Shown here: piece after piece, positions 11,600 to 24,404 of the stretch | Layout: every line of letters begins with the position of its first letter | Numbering within the stretch: position 1 is the stretch's first letter | From: Liopterus haemorrhoidalis | Lineage: Eukaryota; Arthropoda; Insecta; Coleoptera; Dytiscidae | Assembly: GCA_963971575.1 (NCBI GenBank) | Contig: OZ020611.1 | Span: 20,930,092-20,994,091, forward strand | DNA length: 64,000 bases | Reading direction: 5' to 3' | The notes under the pieces: model-generated | The model's input: only the letters and a program-made list of their open reading frames with translations | The model's database searches: none | What the model was told of the DNA's origin: nothing | Made by a program: the position numbers and the translations under genes

Positions 11600-12400
11600 A
11601 TCTAAACCATTTTATTTGAGGGTCGGAAAAGTAAATTTTTCGTATGTAGGAGGTCGATTGATACAAAAAGTTAGGAATCGTTGATATAAATAATGTACAA
11701 CGTACAATGCAACTACAAATGCAACACACAAACATACTGAATCGTCCAAAGTTTACTTCCTTGCTGAATCGTATCATAATTTGGAGAATCAGTATGACAC
11801 CTTGTACTGTTATGACTTGTCAATATCGAAATATGTCAAATAAGATAACTACATTATCTTCCAATATAAGAATCCAGTAACAATAAGGGTGTGACTGGTT
11901 AAAAAAGACATTTTCATCTCAGTTTGAAGTCGACATGTCTCAACATGTGGCACATGAAAGAGGGCACACGCTGAAGTAATGATGACATTGAAAATTATGA
12001 CTAACATATTTTATATCAAAACCACTCATATTAAAGGTTAAGAGACACAAAAAGCAGGAAATGTATTTTAAAATAACGGAATTTTCTCCCTAAGTTTTTT
12101 TTTTTATTGTCATCTTGTGGCAAAAAATATAATGGTTTTTATAAACGTAATAAAAATGGGGATTTTAGAAAGGTGTGAAGTTTTGAAATAAAATTTAGGA
12201 TTTTAGGTTTAAACGGATTTTTTAGAAAAATAAGATAAATAATAAAATGACAGGGGAAGGCTTTTGTAGATGATGAATTGCGAAATTTAATAATTTTATA
12301 TTGTTACTTAAATCTAATGCAGCAACACAAAAACACTTACATTTACTTTTTTTTTTACCTACAAGCCATAATCATTTATACTATATCTGTCATTCTATCC
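11600..12400. other. intergenic; decayed hAT end near 11608-11685
   Basis: AGGTCGATTGATACAAAAAGTTAGG looks, inverted, like another hAT terminus (related to one at about 30146). The rest shows no frame, RNA gene or paired ends. Confidence 0.35.
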
Positions 12401-12453
12401 CTTTTTAGGGTTTTGGAGGTATGACCAAAAAACCCTTATACCGTCATTTTGTC

Positions 12454-12627
<174 letters not shown>

Positions 12628-13089
12628 TCGGTAAAAATTGTAGCCAAACGGCTAAACCTAGAGAGTTGAAATTTGGCATGCTTATACAACTCTTTGACCC
12701 GCCCATAGGAAAAATACTAAAACATCTAAAAAACATACCCCCCTAAAAATATAAACAAATATGTGCTCATCGAAAAAAAAAATAATAATAATAACATTCT
12801 GAGTGGGTATCAAATGAAAGCCCTTAGTATGTGGATTAACGATCAAAATTTTATTTTTGCAAAATAAATTATTTTGAGGCGATTTTTGCCAAAATTGTGC
12901 AAAAAATTTTTTGTCCCACACCCTGTAGCCCAGATGGTTTAAACTAAAAATCTAAAAAAATTCTAAGTAATGTATATTGGTGTGAACCGAAATAGTACAA
13001 CAGGAATTTTTGATCAGATTATGTTTTTGGAAAATAACGCATTTTTTGTGGTTTTTGGTTCACAAAGTTATACCAATGTAAGACACTCA

Positions 13090-13170
13090 CATGCATAGCG
13101 TGCGATGGCTACATGCCTTAGAGCGCTCTTAAACTGGCTGGAAAACGAAGGGTTTCGAGTTCGAGTACGG
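13090..13170 (+). repeat. tRNA-like cassette in family-1 copy 2
   Basis: GCCTTAGAGCGC (A-box-like 3' part) and GAGTTCGAGTAC (B-box-like, 13157-13168). Different in sequence from the cassettes of the other copies though in the same slot. Confidence 0.4.
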
Positions 13171-13887
13171 AGTGAATTTTATTTTTTCTGTTTTTATTTT
13201 GCATTTTTATTATGTTGAAATTATTTTGTCAAAATTCTAGTTATATTTTGACAAATGTTGTATTTAATTTTTATGAGCGTAAATTTAATAACCAGTCTTA
13301 TTATATGATTAACAGACGATAAATTATTTTAAAAATATCGTTCATTTTGCCGTGATTACTACAAAGTAAAATTTGTCCTACACACTCAGCATACCGCCTT
13401 CACTTATTATATACCTGCGAAACCCTGAAATGTGTGAATATTCACACTTCACATCAATTTTTTAATTTATAATACAATGTGAGGTATTAAAAGAAAGCTT
13501 TTATAGGTAAGCTAATTTTCAAAAATAAATTGATTTGACATGATTACAGTAAAAAAACTTATATGAAATGTATTTTTGTTTTACATTTCAGGACTTTGTA
13601 GGTATTGAAGTGACGACGGCCAACAAAGGATTTGAATGCTGAATTTCGAGGCAACATGTTTCGCTGTTTTGGCAAAATTAATATTATTTTCAAAATATTC
13701 ATCAGCTAATTCATCTGCTAATTTAAGTAATTAAAGCTATCCTGATAAACCCTACATGAATTTGAAAAATAAAAAAATTGATGTGAAGTGTGAATTTTCA
13801 CACATTTTTGTTTGGCAGGAATTTAGTAAGTATATGATGATTATTTGGGATGCCAAACTAATTTTATGTTAAAATATTTTTTTTGTA

Positions 13888-14165
13888 AATAAATAGTCGC
13901 CATTTTGAAATGGTTAACATAAAAATATGACTTTTTGGTGTCATTGTAAACCTAATTTAATGTACTTTTAGGAGAAAAATATAAAATTATCAATTCCCTA
14001 TGCTAGATCAAAAGTTGACATCATTTCCGGTGAAACCGGAAGTGCCTCAGAATTCTTATAGTAACCTTTAGATGGGCCTTTTTATCTAGTTTAACTTTTG
14101 TTCTGAAGATTTTTTGTATCTTTACAAATAAAGGAGATTTTGTGAGTGCCCCGTTTCAAACAAAC
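13888..14165 (+). repeat. 280-bp dispersed repeat, copy A
   Basis: Shared with 37971-38250 (inverted) and 60484-60769. All copies carry the small hairpin TTTCCGGYGAAACCGGAA and end in CCCCGTTTCAAACAAAC. It may be the 3' part of a retroelement; no frame in it. Confidence 0.75.
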
Positions 14166-14179
14166 ACCCTGTATATTAA

Positions 14180-15158
14180 ATTTAAAACACATATTCAATA
14201 TTGGCATATTCAACGTAACATAAACAAATGCTACTTTTCATAATATAAACAAGCTGTCTCCGTAGCAACATAAGAATAACCTAAGTCAATTGATTTCTGT
14301 TTGAGAATTATATGAAATCAAAATTCCAATTTATTAAATAATTTGTAAGTGATTGACGTGAGAAAAGTTTTGTATGCATCTCGGGAGTAAAGCGCCTCAA
14401 ATGAAAATACCCTCAACACCCTTCGGACGTCTTGGGCATTACTTAGATTCTCCGGATTAAACCATCACTGTACTCCCTAGATACATAAATAATTATTATG
14501 TATAGAGCATAAAGGGGTTATTATGACTTAATTTTCACTTTAATAGAACTATTATGTTACAAATCTTTATGATCTTAAATTTTAGAGACTTTTGACAGTT
14601 AATACAAATTTGACATAATTAAAGAAAGAATAAAGGTTTTAATATTCGTTTTGTTCTACAGTAAAGGTTTCTTTGTACTTTTTATTTAAATAGGAAAAAC
14701 ATAAAACAAACTTCAAATATTTTGCTATTTCCGTAAGAGGCCTCTTGAGTAGTCGCCAAAACCATTAAAACATTATTTGAAGAAGGTTGTTTGTCTAAAA
14801 CAAGCCCTAACAACATGTTTACAATAGCATCTGGTTTCCTTCAAAATGCCGAAGCCCTACACTTGCCTCGCTTGCCAAAATATGCCCGATATGGTTTGAG
14901 TTGCATAATTGGCTGCTGTAATAAGTACTCACTTACAGTCACGAGCGTAGATTGTTTTAATAAGAAATCTGTTCAACAAGTGTTTGAAACATGAGTAGGA
15001 ATCACTAAAAATATTCGATCAATTATATAAATATTATTTGCAAAATAAATATCAGTGGAAAAGATTATTGTAAATGTAATAAATTGTATTAGAGCAATGT
15101 TCATCACATATATGTATATTTCAGGATATGATATTTTTTACAATCTGCCATAATACAT
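14180..15158. other. intergenic, no gene recognised
   Basis: One 67-codon frame (14791-14994) has no similarity I recognise. A patch at 14380-14480 with GGGAGTAAAGCGCC and CTCCCTAGATAC may be decayed transposon. Confidence 0.35.
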
Positions 15159-15945
15159 ATAGGGGATACTTCTTAAGCGCCTTGACATCTGGTGGCGATT
15201 TTCGGAAGATACGAGAATGACATTGTTTTGTTCAGTGGAGAAATACGTGTTTTTTTGTTGTTTGTGTTTTATTTTTGTGAACCTTGGCAAAAAAAAACAA
15301 TCCATTTTGTTGTCTGCCGCAATGTTAATCGTGAATAAAGAAGAATCCCTCTTAAACATTCCATAATTTTCCTAAATCGGGAACAATATCAATTGAAATG
15401 ACATTTGGAGGTAGAGAGAAAATGGACCATAGATCTCTATCATACACAAATGTCTCTATGGATCCAAAAACTAAAAATGGGTAAAAATCCAAGGCCATGA
15501 ATGCGTGTTTGCACGTTACATTTTATGCACCGAGCAACTTTTAAAAGTGATTTTTTACGTCCAAGAAGAGACTGAATAAAGGCACTTACACCACCCAAAA
15601 TTTGTCTAAATCATCAGTTCATATATTAAAAGGCCCTTCCACTTCTTCAGGCAGAGATTTTTATTTTTTAGTAATATGTTTACCATATTTTTGTTAATAT
15701 CATATTGACAGACAGTCATAAAGGATTAAAAATACAATGAAAAACTAAAACTCCTTGAAATTTCTTTAGAATAGTATATTATTATATATCTTGTAAATTG
15801 TAGATTACCTTTAAATAAAAAATGGCCTAAAAAAGCTTGGAAAATAGTAAAATACAACTCGTATTCATTTTCACCATGTAATCAAATAAACAAGTGACAG
15901 TTTAATGTCATTTTCGAGTGTTCCAGCTTTTGTCGCATATATAAC
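15159..15945 (+). mobile_element. unclassified 780-bp DNA element, copy A (right end lost)
   Basis: Begins ATAGGGGATACTTCTTAAG and aligns, inverted, with 39305-40083, which has both ends. Shared blocks include CTTAAACATTCCATAA and GACATCTGGTGGC. The right terminus is missing here. No transposase. Confidence 0.65.
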
Positions 15946-15959
15946 TATAACTCTTTTTA

Positions 15960-17330
15960 CTATTTGTTTTCACTCATTCTGTTTATATGTCCCAGCCATC
16001 ATAGCTGTCCTTCTTCTATTATGGTCTCAACTGGCTTTGTGTCTAGTTTTTCGCTAAATACTTTGTAAATTTTTCTCTTAAAAAATTTTGTTTCCCCGTC
16101 AATTTTCCATTGAAATCTTATTTCAGAGCTTCTTATTTTAGACATGTGTATGTCTGTGGTGGTCCAGGATTCAGAAGCGTGAACTGTTGAACATTCTTAC
16201 TGCTCACGAAGTCATTTCCAAAAGCTGTTTTCAAAAGTTCTAGTAAAACTATCAGGCATAAAGAAAATCGAATTACAAAAACCGTTATAAAAACAAAGTA
16301 ACTTAGCGAACAACACAGCGACAGTAAACTCATATACGACAGATTCATCATATCAAGTCCTTATTCCACCTCTCTACTAGTTAGGTATTTGTCAACCATC
16401 GCAGAAAGAGATCTTTTTTATTAAACCTGGTATATTCAGGATAACATACAAACCTAACTATCAAAATTTTTATTTTTTTACGAAGTTTTTAAAGCCCAAA
16501 CAAGGCCCGTTAATCCATGAAACCGTTAAAGATTCGAATTTTATACAGTAATTTAACCACTATGATTTTGGTATAAAAAGCAAGGCACCCCGTGCGCAAT
16601 ATGTTACTGTATTTCAACCATCTGTTTACTCTTAAATACCTGGACACAACAAAAAGGAAAAAAAACTAAAAAATAAAAAATCTTTAATGTATTGGAAAAC
16701 ATTTTGTAGATGTAGAAGAAAAAGTCGGATGTAACCAACACACAAGATAACAATTAAAATTATTTATGATTATGAATGTGAATTATTGAAGTTTTTTTTT
16801 TAAACTGCAAACATGCCGAAGAAAAATGGAAACAGCTATGCTGAAAATCGAAGTAAGGGGCCAGGTAATTAAAACAGAAAATTATAGAAAGAACCAGCTT
16901 CATGAATGTAGTGCAGGAATAACAGAAATTTAAATGGTAATGGCACGACAACAAATTGGCTTCCTTGTAAAAAAAAAAAAAAAAAACTTAGAGGAAAACA
17001 GAAAACCGCAAAGAGGTAAACTATGGAAAAGGATTAAAACGGACAGAGAGACATAGCGATTCATAGGGGAGGCCCATGCCCAGACATAGGCGGATCCAGA
17101 ATTTTTTTCAAGGTGGGAGGATTTAGGAAATTAGAAAGAAAAAGATACATTTCTGTAATTGTTCCCCCACCGTACGTTCATAAGAAACTAATATTTTATT
17201 TTTCCAAAAATTTTTACAAATAGTCAATAAACAATAAATTTTTACTTAAATACATAATTACTTTTCAACGAGGTTTCCGCTACATAATTTAAAAAATCTT
17301 AAATTTTTACTCCACTTATTTTTTGTCATT
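15960..17330. other. intergenic with a dispersed repeat fragment
   Basis: About 110 bp at 16520-16630 match 26727-26847 (shared GACCGTTAA-type start, AGTAATTTAA and TATTTCAACCATCTGTTA). AGGCGGATCCAG at 17089 looks like a lone hAT end. No gene seen. Confidence 0.4.
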
Positions 17331-17332
17331 AA

Positions 17333-18111
17333 GGGCCAGTCTTTCCACCTTTTGATAAACTTCTGGGTAACTATCTGATAGATAAAGTTATCTGATACTT
17401 TATCTGTTGGATAAATGTCATCCCGTCTTTCAATTCAAATTTATCTGTCAGATAGATATCTGACGGATAATGAGACTGACATATTGAATCCTCAGATTGG
17501 TAACACTGAATGTGTAACTGAAATAGGCGTTGAGAAAGAAATTTTTTTTTTGTTGTTATCTATGAAAATAAATAAATTAATTGATAAACTGACAGCTGTC
17601 GAGCCGTTTTTTTGGTTATTTTCATTATCAAAATTAAATTTATGTATGCGTTATACAAGATTTTAGCAATTATTAATGTCGTAAGAATGTAATAAAATTG
17701 GGGAATGAAAAATAGATAGTAGATATTAATAATAATTGTTCTACGTTTATTTAATTTTTAAATTTTATTATGATTGATGTAAATACAAAATAAGTTATAA
17801 TAAATTTGAAAATAAGAAAATAAATCACGGAGTATTCTTTCATTTTCATTTCTTCTGAGTAATCAGTTTCTTCAGGTACGTCACCGACACAGTACTGATC
17901 TTTTGTGGGTGGTTCTTCATATCCTCTCTTGTAACGTTAAAGTTGCGTAATACTACAGTTGCTACTAAACCAATTATAATATTATTGCTCAAATTCGAAG
18001 CGAATATTAGAAGAATTTTTTTCACAGAAGAAAGCAGTTTCACTAACATTTCATCCCAGCAGGGTTGGACTGGGATTAAAATGTGTACCGGGAAATCTGG
18101 AGGAAGTCGGG

Positions 18112-18184
<73 letters not shown>

Positions 18185-18682
18185 ATATATATATATATAT
18201 ATTTATCATTTTGATTTTCGATCCAATTGACCCTTCGGGCCACCGGGAAATTCCCGGTATCCCGCCGGGCCAATCCAACCCTGCATCCCAGGCTGCAACC
18301 ACTCGTGGATAGCGGGCAACTTCGTAAAACACTCTTTGAAATTTCTGTATTTAATTTTCCGTACAAGGCATACAAATGAAATCAGACATAAGCTGGATAT
18401 TGTGCGAGATACTTTTTTCATTTTTTGTCTAACCGTGGACTGGTGCACTGTTATTTTGCAGTTAAGGCATTATTTCTACAAATAATAAAATTCAAACAAA
18501 TTATATTTTCTCAAGTCCATTTTGCAATTTATTGTTCCAAGAAATCATTTAATTTCTAACTTTTTGACAGTGACAGCACTTATTTGTTACTTATTCGGTA
18601 CTTTGCTACCGAATAACTTATCTACCAGATAGCATAGTTTATTTGTAGGAATAACTTTATCTGAAGGTGGAAAGATCGGCCC
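17333..18682. mobile_element. PIF/Harbinger-like non-autonomous element with nested hAT MITE
   Basis: Ends GGGCCAGTCTTTCCACCTT and AAGGTGGAAAGATCGGCCC; 3-bp duplication TAA at 17330-17332 and 18683-18685. TWA duplication with GGGCC-type ends fits PIF/Harbinger. Subterminal TATCTGATAGATAA-type repeats lie at both sides. 1350 bp including the nested 224-bp MITE. No transposase frame recognised. Confidence 0.75.
18060..18283. mobile_element. hAT MITE, 224 bp, with internal (TA)n
   Basis: Ends CAGGGTTGGACTGG and CCAATCCAACCCTG; 8-bp duplication CATCCCAG at 18052-18059 and 18284-18291. A TA dinucleotide run occupies 18117-18202. Inserted inside the PIF/Harbinger-like element, hence younger. Confidence 0.9.
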
Positions 18683-19261
18683 TAAATGTTATATTTTATA
18701 TGTTCCCTCAGTTAAAAACGTTTGAAACTCACTGATCGCTGGATTTTCTAATTTGACAATTTATATTCTTGTCTGTCTTCCGCTATCATCTTACTATCAA
18801 AATAATTCGTCCTAATAGCAAATATTTTAATAATTTCGCTTATAATTTTAATTTGTTTGTGTATTGCCGCTTCCAAAACCAGTTGCAACAAAGTAATATT
18901 CATGAAACTAATTTAAATAAAATAGCCTATGCATAAATCGTTAACTAAATGTGTTTTAATACGCATCGTTTTTCTTAATTTATGAAATTTGCGATAATTA
19001 GTTATATCCTGCCCAATGTAGTTGGCCGTAGCTTATATTACAGAGCATTTTACGTACTTAATGACCTTAATCTAACTATTACCCAATTTAACCTTACCTA
19101 ACTATGATACGAAACCCTAAAACCATCTCTGTCTTTTGTGCACTGTCAGTAGGGTTAACTTTTGACAATCTTGGAAATTGCCAAATGGAGACAAGCGATG
19201 AAAGTTCTAAACTCAGTTCTTTGGTCTAGAAGTTTTTTTCGCATGACATAATGCCTAGTTG

Positions 19262-19545
19262 CAGTGGCGGATTATACGGTACGCGGACTAAGCGGCCGCG
19301 TGGGGCCCCGAGCTTGTGGGGGGCCCTGAAATTCAATGAGAAAAATTTTTTTTCATTAAAATTCGGAAAATTGACAAAATAAATAACCTGATATAATGCA
19401 AAATACTTTTTTTTTCTTGAAAATTGTTATACAGTTTGTTATTAATTTGTAAATTGATTTAATTAAGCCTATTTTTGACCTAATTGAGTTTGGGGCCCCC
19501 TTATTTCTACCGCTTAGGGCCTCCACTTGTCATGATCCGCCACTG
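19262..19545. mobile_element. hAT MITE, 284 bp
   Basis: Ends CAGTGGCGGATTAT and ATGATCCGCCACTG, 8-bp duplication CCTAGTTG at 19254-19261 and 19546-19553. Subterminal GGGGCCCC-rich arms on both sides. No coding content. Confidence 0.92.
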
Positions 19546-19654
19546 CCTAGTTGACAGAGATTTTCAGATCGCGACTACCGCTCTCGGGTATAACATAACG
19601 ACTACTTTTTACTGTAGCCGAGACCGCCGGCTTTACGTGCCCTACAAAAGATTT

Positions 19655-19997
19655 TTAACATATTTTTGGCAAAAATCCCATAAGAAGAATTGATTTTTCA
19701 AAAATAAAAATTTGTTTGTTTATCCACCTATTAAGGTGTTTCATTTGCTACGCCCCACAAAATTTTAAAATATATAAATATTTTTTTTATGAATTACGTA
19801 TTGGTTTATATGTATATCGAGATATGTTTTTTTTGCACTCTCAGTATTTTTCCTATATGCGAGTCAAAGAGTTGCATAAGCATACTAAGTTTCAACTTCC
19901 TATGTTAAGCCGTTTGGCTACAATTTCTACTGTAAAGACACACAGACACATGAGTGACGTTATAAGGGTTTTTTGGTCATACCCACAAAACCCTAAA
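19655..19997 (-). mobile_element. family-1 Helentron-like 5' fragment, inverted
   Basis: Ends on this strand with GGTTTTTTGGTCATACCCACAAAACCCTAAAA, the inverted 5' terminus. Also holds AGCCGTTTGGCTACAATTTCTAC. The microsatellite is reduced to ACACACAGACACA. The 3' half is missing. Confidence 0.65.
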
Positions 19998-20309
19998 ATA
20001 GAAACTCCATTCAAAATTCGAATGACAAGCAAATAAAGGACCCCATTTTTTTAGTTCTGGCACCTCTTTTTTTTAGTTCTAGCGCCTCTTTTGCTAGTAA
20101 AGAAACAAAGGACGCCCCTTTTTTCAGTTCTGGCGCCCCTTTTCGCCAGTAAAGATAAGGTGGGTGTCCCACTTGCCTCACCCTCGGTACGGCTCTGGAT
20201 CTACGCGGAAAGTACAGATAATATTAAATTTGCCGCATTAAACACATTGCAATATACAGTGCTATGCAAAACATTTGCAACTGAACCTATATGTTTGAAT
20301 ATTGTTGAT

Positions 20310-20423
20310 GCCGACCGGCGTAGCGTAGTGGTAACGTTCAGGCATGGAAATTTTCTCAAACAAAAATTGTCCTGACTAATTGCCACAGCAGCAAAGGCCA
20401 TAAAATTAAAAAAAAAAAAAAAA
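20310..20423 (+). mobile_element. short tRNA-type SINE with poly(A)
   Basis: Inserted in the Tc1 element's left arm; 12-bp duplication AATATTGTTGAT at 20298-20309 and 20424-20435. Starts GCCGACCGGCGTAGCGTAGTGG (A-box) but lacks a clear B-box. Ends in about 20 A. Only 114 bp, so internally shortened or a separate family. Confidence 0.82.
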
Positions 20424-20729
20424 AATATTGTTGATTTTTTTAATTAAATTCAGAATTTTTGTTTATTATTATTTTTATTATTACTATTTATTCGCAAATA
20501 AAATACATAGAATATATAATACATAAAATAATAGATAATAATAGATATAAACTATTTTTTATATAAAAATAATAGAAAAATATAACATTATTAATAATTA
20601 GCATGTGCAAAACATTTGCAACCTGCATACATTTCATATTAAATAATTAATATTTTATAGAAAAACCTTTTTGTTTAAGGACTAAGACAAATCTGCGAGA
20701 CATTGATTGAATTAAATTATTAATTATGG

Positions 20730-21620
20730 TAATTGAAGTGGCCTCCCATTGCCTTTTTGCTTCCTCAAACAAATCGTCTGGGTTTTCGAATCTCTGATTG
20801 CCTATTCGGCATTTGACGGGGTTGAGGTCTGGGGACTGTGCCGGCCACTTAATAACATCAATATTTTACTTTTCGATCCAATCTTTGACGATCTTGGCCA
20901 TATGCTTTGGATCTTTATCATGCTAATACTCCAAACAAGTGGCATATTCCAGTCTGCGTACGGAAGCATTGTATTTTGCTAAATATCTCTATAATCCAAA
21001 GCATTCATGTTGCCATAAATTCATCTTAGGGGACCTATTCCTTGTGCCGAGAAGCATCCCCAGGCCATAACGTTTCCACCTCCAAATTTAATAGTCTCTT
21101 TTGTATATCTCTGATTAAATCTTTCATGTTTAGGCCTTCTGACATTCGGTTTTCCATCACTTCCAAATTGAATTTTGTTTCATCTGAAAATAATACTTTT
21201 CCCCATTTGTGTTGACTCCGGTTTTTGCAAATTGTAGACGAAATTACCGATTTTTATTCGAAACAAAGGTTTTTTTTTGTTATTTTGTAGCTGCGTAGAT
21301 TATTGTCTATCGCCCGTCGCCTTATATTTGATGTTTTTAAATCTAGCCCTAGGCTGTCTTTGATATCTTTGTAAGATATTTGAGGATTTTTTTAAAATTA
21401 ATTTTAGTATTTCACGGTCCTCCCGGGCGGTATTTTACAGATCGTCCTCCCTTATGGTAAGATTCAACTCTTCTACTCTTCACAACGCTGGAAATTGTAG
21501 ATTTATGGATCTTATACTTCTCAGAAATTTCTTTCTGTGTCATGCTGTTCTAGTATTCAAGTAGAATTTTTGATTTTATTTCAGAATTATACTTAACTTC
21601 ATATTTTAAATAAACTTCGT
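20730..21620 (-). pseudogene. Tc1-type transposase, degenerate
   Basis: Minus-strand reading gives the catalytic-region signature WPAQSPDLNPV followed by a glutamate position changed to lysine/cysteine context (NPVKCRIG). Upstream lie GCFSAQGIG-like and helix-turn-helix remnants. Several stops and frame changes; it cannot give an active enzyme. Confidence 0.75.
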
Positions 21621-21979
21621 ATCTTCTGAATGGTCCAATCACACTATTTTAAATTGAGAAAAACAACTAATATAAACTCGGTAAATCCCGCAAATATTCC
21701 GAATTCGTACGAAAATGCACAACAATTCATGCAAACAAACGAATTATGGCATGAGTTGCAAATGTTTTGCACAGCCAAATTATACCTAATTGTTATATAT
21801 TTTTTCTGTTTTGCCTAAACAATTAATTTGAATTATTTTTGTTTTTGTGGTAAACTAGCCAATAATTATTAATAATAAAAATAATAATAAACAAAAATTC
21901 TGATTGAATTTAATTTAAAAAAAAGCAACAATATTCAAACATATAGGTCCAGTTGCATATGTTTTGCACAGCACTGTAT

Positions 21980-22546
21980 TTGCCGCTTGATATGAATGTT
22001 TTTAACATATTTTTTCCAAAGAAAATTTGTGTCCGTTCCCTAGTCATTATTAAACACAAATAAATCACTGTGGTATTTAGATTACTTAGTAAATAAATCA
22101 ACAATATAAAAATGACTAATTTTCGTATGAATAATCCTGATGAGTCAACATGTTTACATTGTAAATAAATGAATATGCAAAAAAGTGATAACATTTCGTT
22201 TCTACGTTTCCAATTCTTTGTTCAATAATTTCGGTTTTACTTCAATAATTCATGACTGACTGATTTGAATAAAAGAATCGGCAACATGTAATAAGATTAC
22301 TTGTAATGCTTTCACTGAAAAGAATTTACAAAAAAAGAAATGTAAATACTCAAGATTTTTGACAATAGAAGAAATGTTAACAATGGCAATTTCTGAAATG
22401 TAGAAAGGACACAATGTGCTTAACGTATCGAAATAATTAAGAGAAATATGTGTGAAATACCGATTTTTGACCAGTGGTTTGTTCAAATTTGAGTGACTTG
22501 AAATACTAAACCATTCGCAGTATTGAACAACTCAGGTCATATATTA
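21980..22546. other. intergenic, nothing recognised
   Basis: AT-rich, with short frames only and no paired repeats. Confidence 0.4.
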
Positions 22547-22663
22547 TCTATATTAATAAAATTGGAGGTAATATCTGTTTTTTTTTTTTTACATTTTCAG
22601 CCTCATATTTGGTTTTTACACGTTTCAGATGATTATAAGAAGATATTAGCAAAAAAAACAAGT

Positions 22664-22710
<47 letters not shown>

Positions 22711-23440
22711 GTCTATCTGTCTGTCTATATGTCTGTCTGTCTGTCTGCCTGTCTGTCTGTCTGTCTATCTGTCTGTCTGTCTCTCTGTGTCTGTGTCTGT
22801 GTCTCCGAGATTCACGCAAGAACGGCTGGATATATTTTAGCGAAAATTGGTGTCATGATAGAATTGGACCAGGATTCGAACATGGGATGTATGGCATTTC
22901 AAAATTTTCACTTTAAAAGGGTGTTTAAGGGTGAAAACTGGTTACCAAAAAACTTAATATTTCTCTCTTATTATTGACTTAATAGAAAAATGTATATAAC
23001 AAAAATAAATCTTATTTTTTCCATGTATTTTTTCAATTAGATGAATATTTGGATAGTTACGGGGTGATATCTTCGAACTAATCTTTTGAAATATCTCCCT
23101 TAGAGTTGACCAAAAGCAAAAACATGTCGGACAAAAATTGTTTATAATAATAAAACAATTTTATTCTGCTGTATGTTTTTTTTTAAAATTGATGAATGCT
23201 TGGGGAGATACGGGGGAACACCCCAAAACTTGAAATATTTCACTTATTATTCACTTTACATCAAAAATGTATGTAAGTAAATTTGTTTAGGACATAGAAA
23301 CATTTTTCTTATGTTCTCAGTAAGGTGAAATTAGAGTGGGGGGCATTCTAAAAATAATTTGATCAAAAATTCTATTTGTATTGTTTGATTTTTGGTTATA
23401 AATATGTACGTACTATTTTTTTTTTTTTTCAGAATTTTGA
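22547..23440 (+). mobile_element. Helitron, family 4, copy 1 (3' end not located)
   Basis: Starts TCTATATTAATAAAATTGG right after an A, as canonical Helitrons do. A GTCT/GTCTATCT microsatellite lies at 22667-22800. From about 22975 come roughly 140-150-bp repeated units (ATTATTGACTT ... ATGAATATTTGG ... GTTACGGGG). The 5' part aligns with 27312-27620 and 42957-43090. No Rep/helicase frame. Confidence 0.7.
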
Positions 23441-23465
23441 CTGAAGAGGTTTCTTTAAATTTATT

Positions 23466-23665
23466 TATTTCGTCTTAGCAACTGTGGTGATTAACCAGGA
23501 TACATGTGTTTTTAATTTTAATTATACAATTTTAAACCTTAATCCTACAAATACAAATGCAAATATCCATGCCATCACCGGGATTTGAACCCGAGTCACC
23601 TTGGCCTAATTGATAACTGACACGCTCGGATACGCAGTCTGGTGGTCAAATATTGTACTACGCGA
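23466..23665 (-). mobile_element. tRNA-derived SINE, inverted, decayed
   Basis: Contains the inverted B-box CCGGGATTTGAACCCGAG and the conserved CATCCATGCCAT-type segment found in the SINEs at 33.4 and 56.1 kb. A-box side at about 23635-23660 (CAGTCTGGTGGTCAA). The left part (GATTAACCAGG) matches the tail of the 56-kb copy. Confidence 0.65.
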
Positions 23666-24184
23666 CTGTAGTACTGTTTGAAATTATTACATATGTTCTA
23701 GTGTTGATTTTTTGTTAGAATGTCGATAGATACATTTTCATAAAATAAAAATGTACTGTGCTTAAAATAACCTGTTCGCTGTTAGCATATTGACAGCTGA
23801 ATACTATACACGACAGCCATATTGCCTTGAAGTACAGCGCCACCAACGGGAATGTCACTTCTCAAGACAATACGCCAGTATATTAACCATTACACAGTGA
23901 TCGGCGACTGAAGAGATATAGTGTATGAAAAAAAAAAAATGTATTCATTTTTTGCAATTTCTCTTGAAAATTTCGCGTTATCCGTTCCTTAATCTATGTT
24001 TCAAGAGAGCTCATTTGATGCTATACAATAAATTTGGCACACGAGATAAACTAAAGTTCAAAAAGTTCTAATCTAATCAAAAATTCTTGTCGTTATATTC
24101 GATTTGAAATAAATGAGCATTACATCAAATATTTCCAAAACAAACATTTTTGGTATATTTTTTAAATAAATTTCTTTTTTTTTG

Positions 24185-24400
24185 ACAGGTGGTTGACTAC
24201 GGAGCAGAGGGGTGCGGGTTTAAATCCCGGACACTACATCATAATTTGCACTTTGTCGAAATGTCACTGCCAGAGGCTGGCCACGTAGCTTTCACGTTAT
24301 GCTGGAGGTCTAGAAACGGAAAATATATCTTCTCTGATCTTATAAGCCACCTAGGCGCTGAGAACCTATTATTATTATGCTTTTATTTATTTATTTTTTT
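24185..24400 (+). mobile_element. SINE-like element, 5' cut
   Basis: B-box-like GCGGGTTTAAATCCCGGAC near 24216-24234, a body of about 130 bp, then CCTATTATTATTATG tail. The A-box part is poor. An ATT tail suggests mobilisation by a LINE with that tail type, such as the fragment at 38.3-38.5 kb. Confidence 0.5.
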
Positions 24401-24404
24401 TTTT

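Larger units (their letters stand above)
20257..21976 (-). mobile_element. Tc1-like transposon with IR/DR ends
   Basis: Flanked by TA; ends CAGTGCTATGCAAAACATTT and AATGTTTTGCACAGCACTG-like (one mismatch). Each end has a second, inner copy of the GCAAAACATTTGCAA motif: outer 20266-20280, inner 20607-20621, mirrored inner 21756-21770, outer 21953-21967. After removing the nested SINE the two spacings are about 215 and 197 bp. This is the IR/DR layout known from Sleeping Beauty-type Tc1 elements. Confidence 0.85.
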
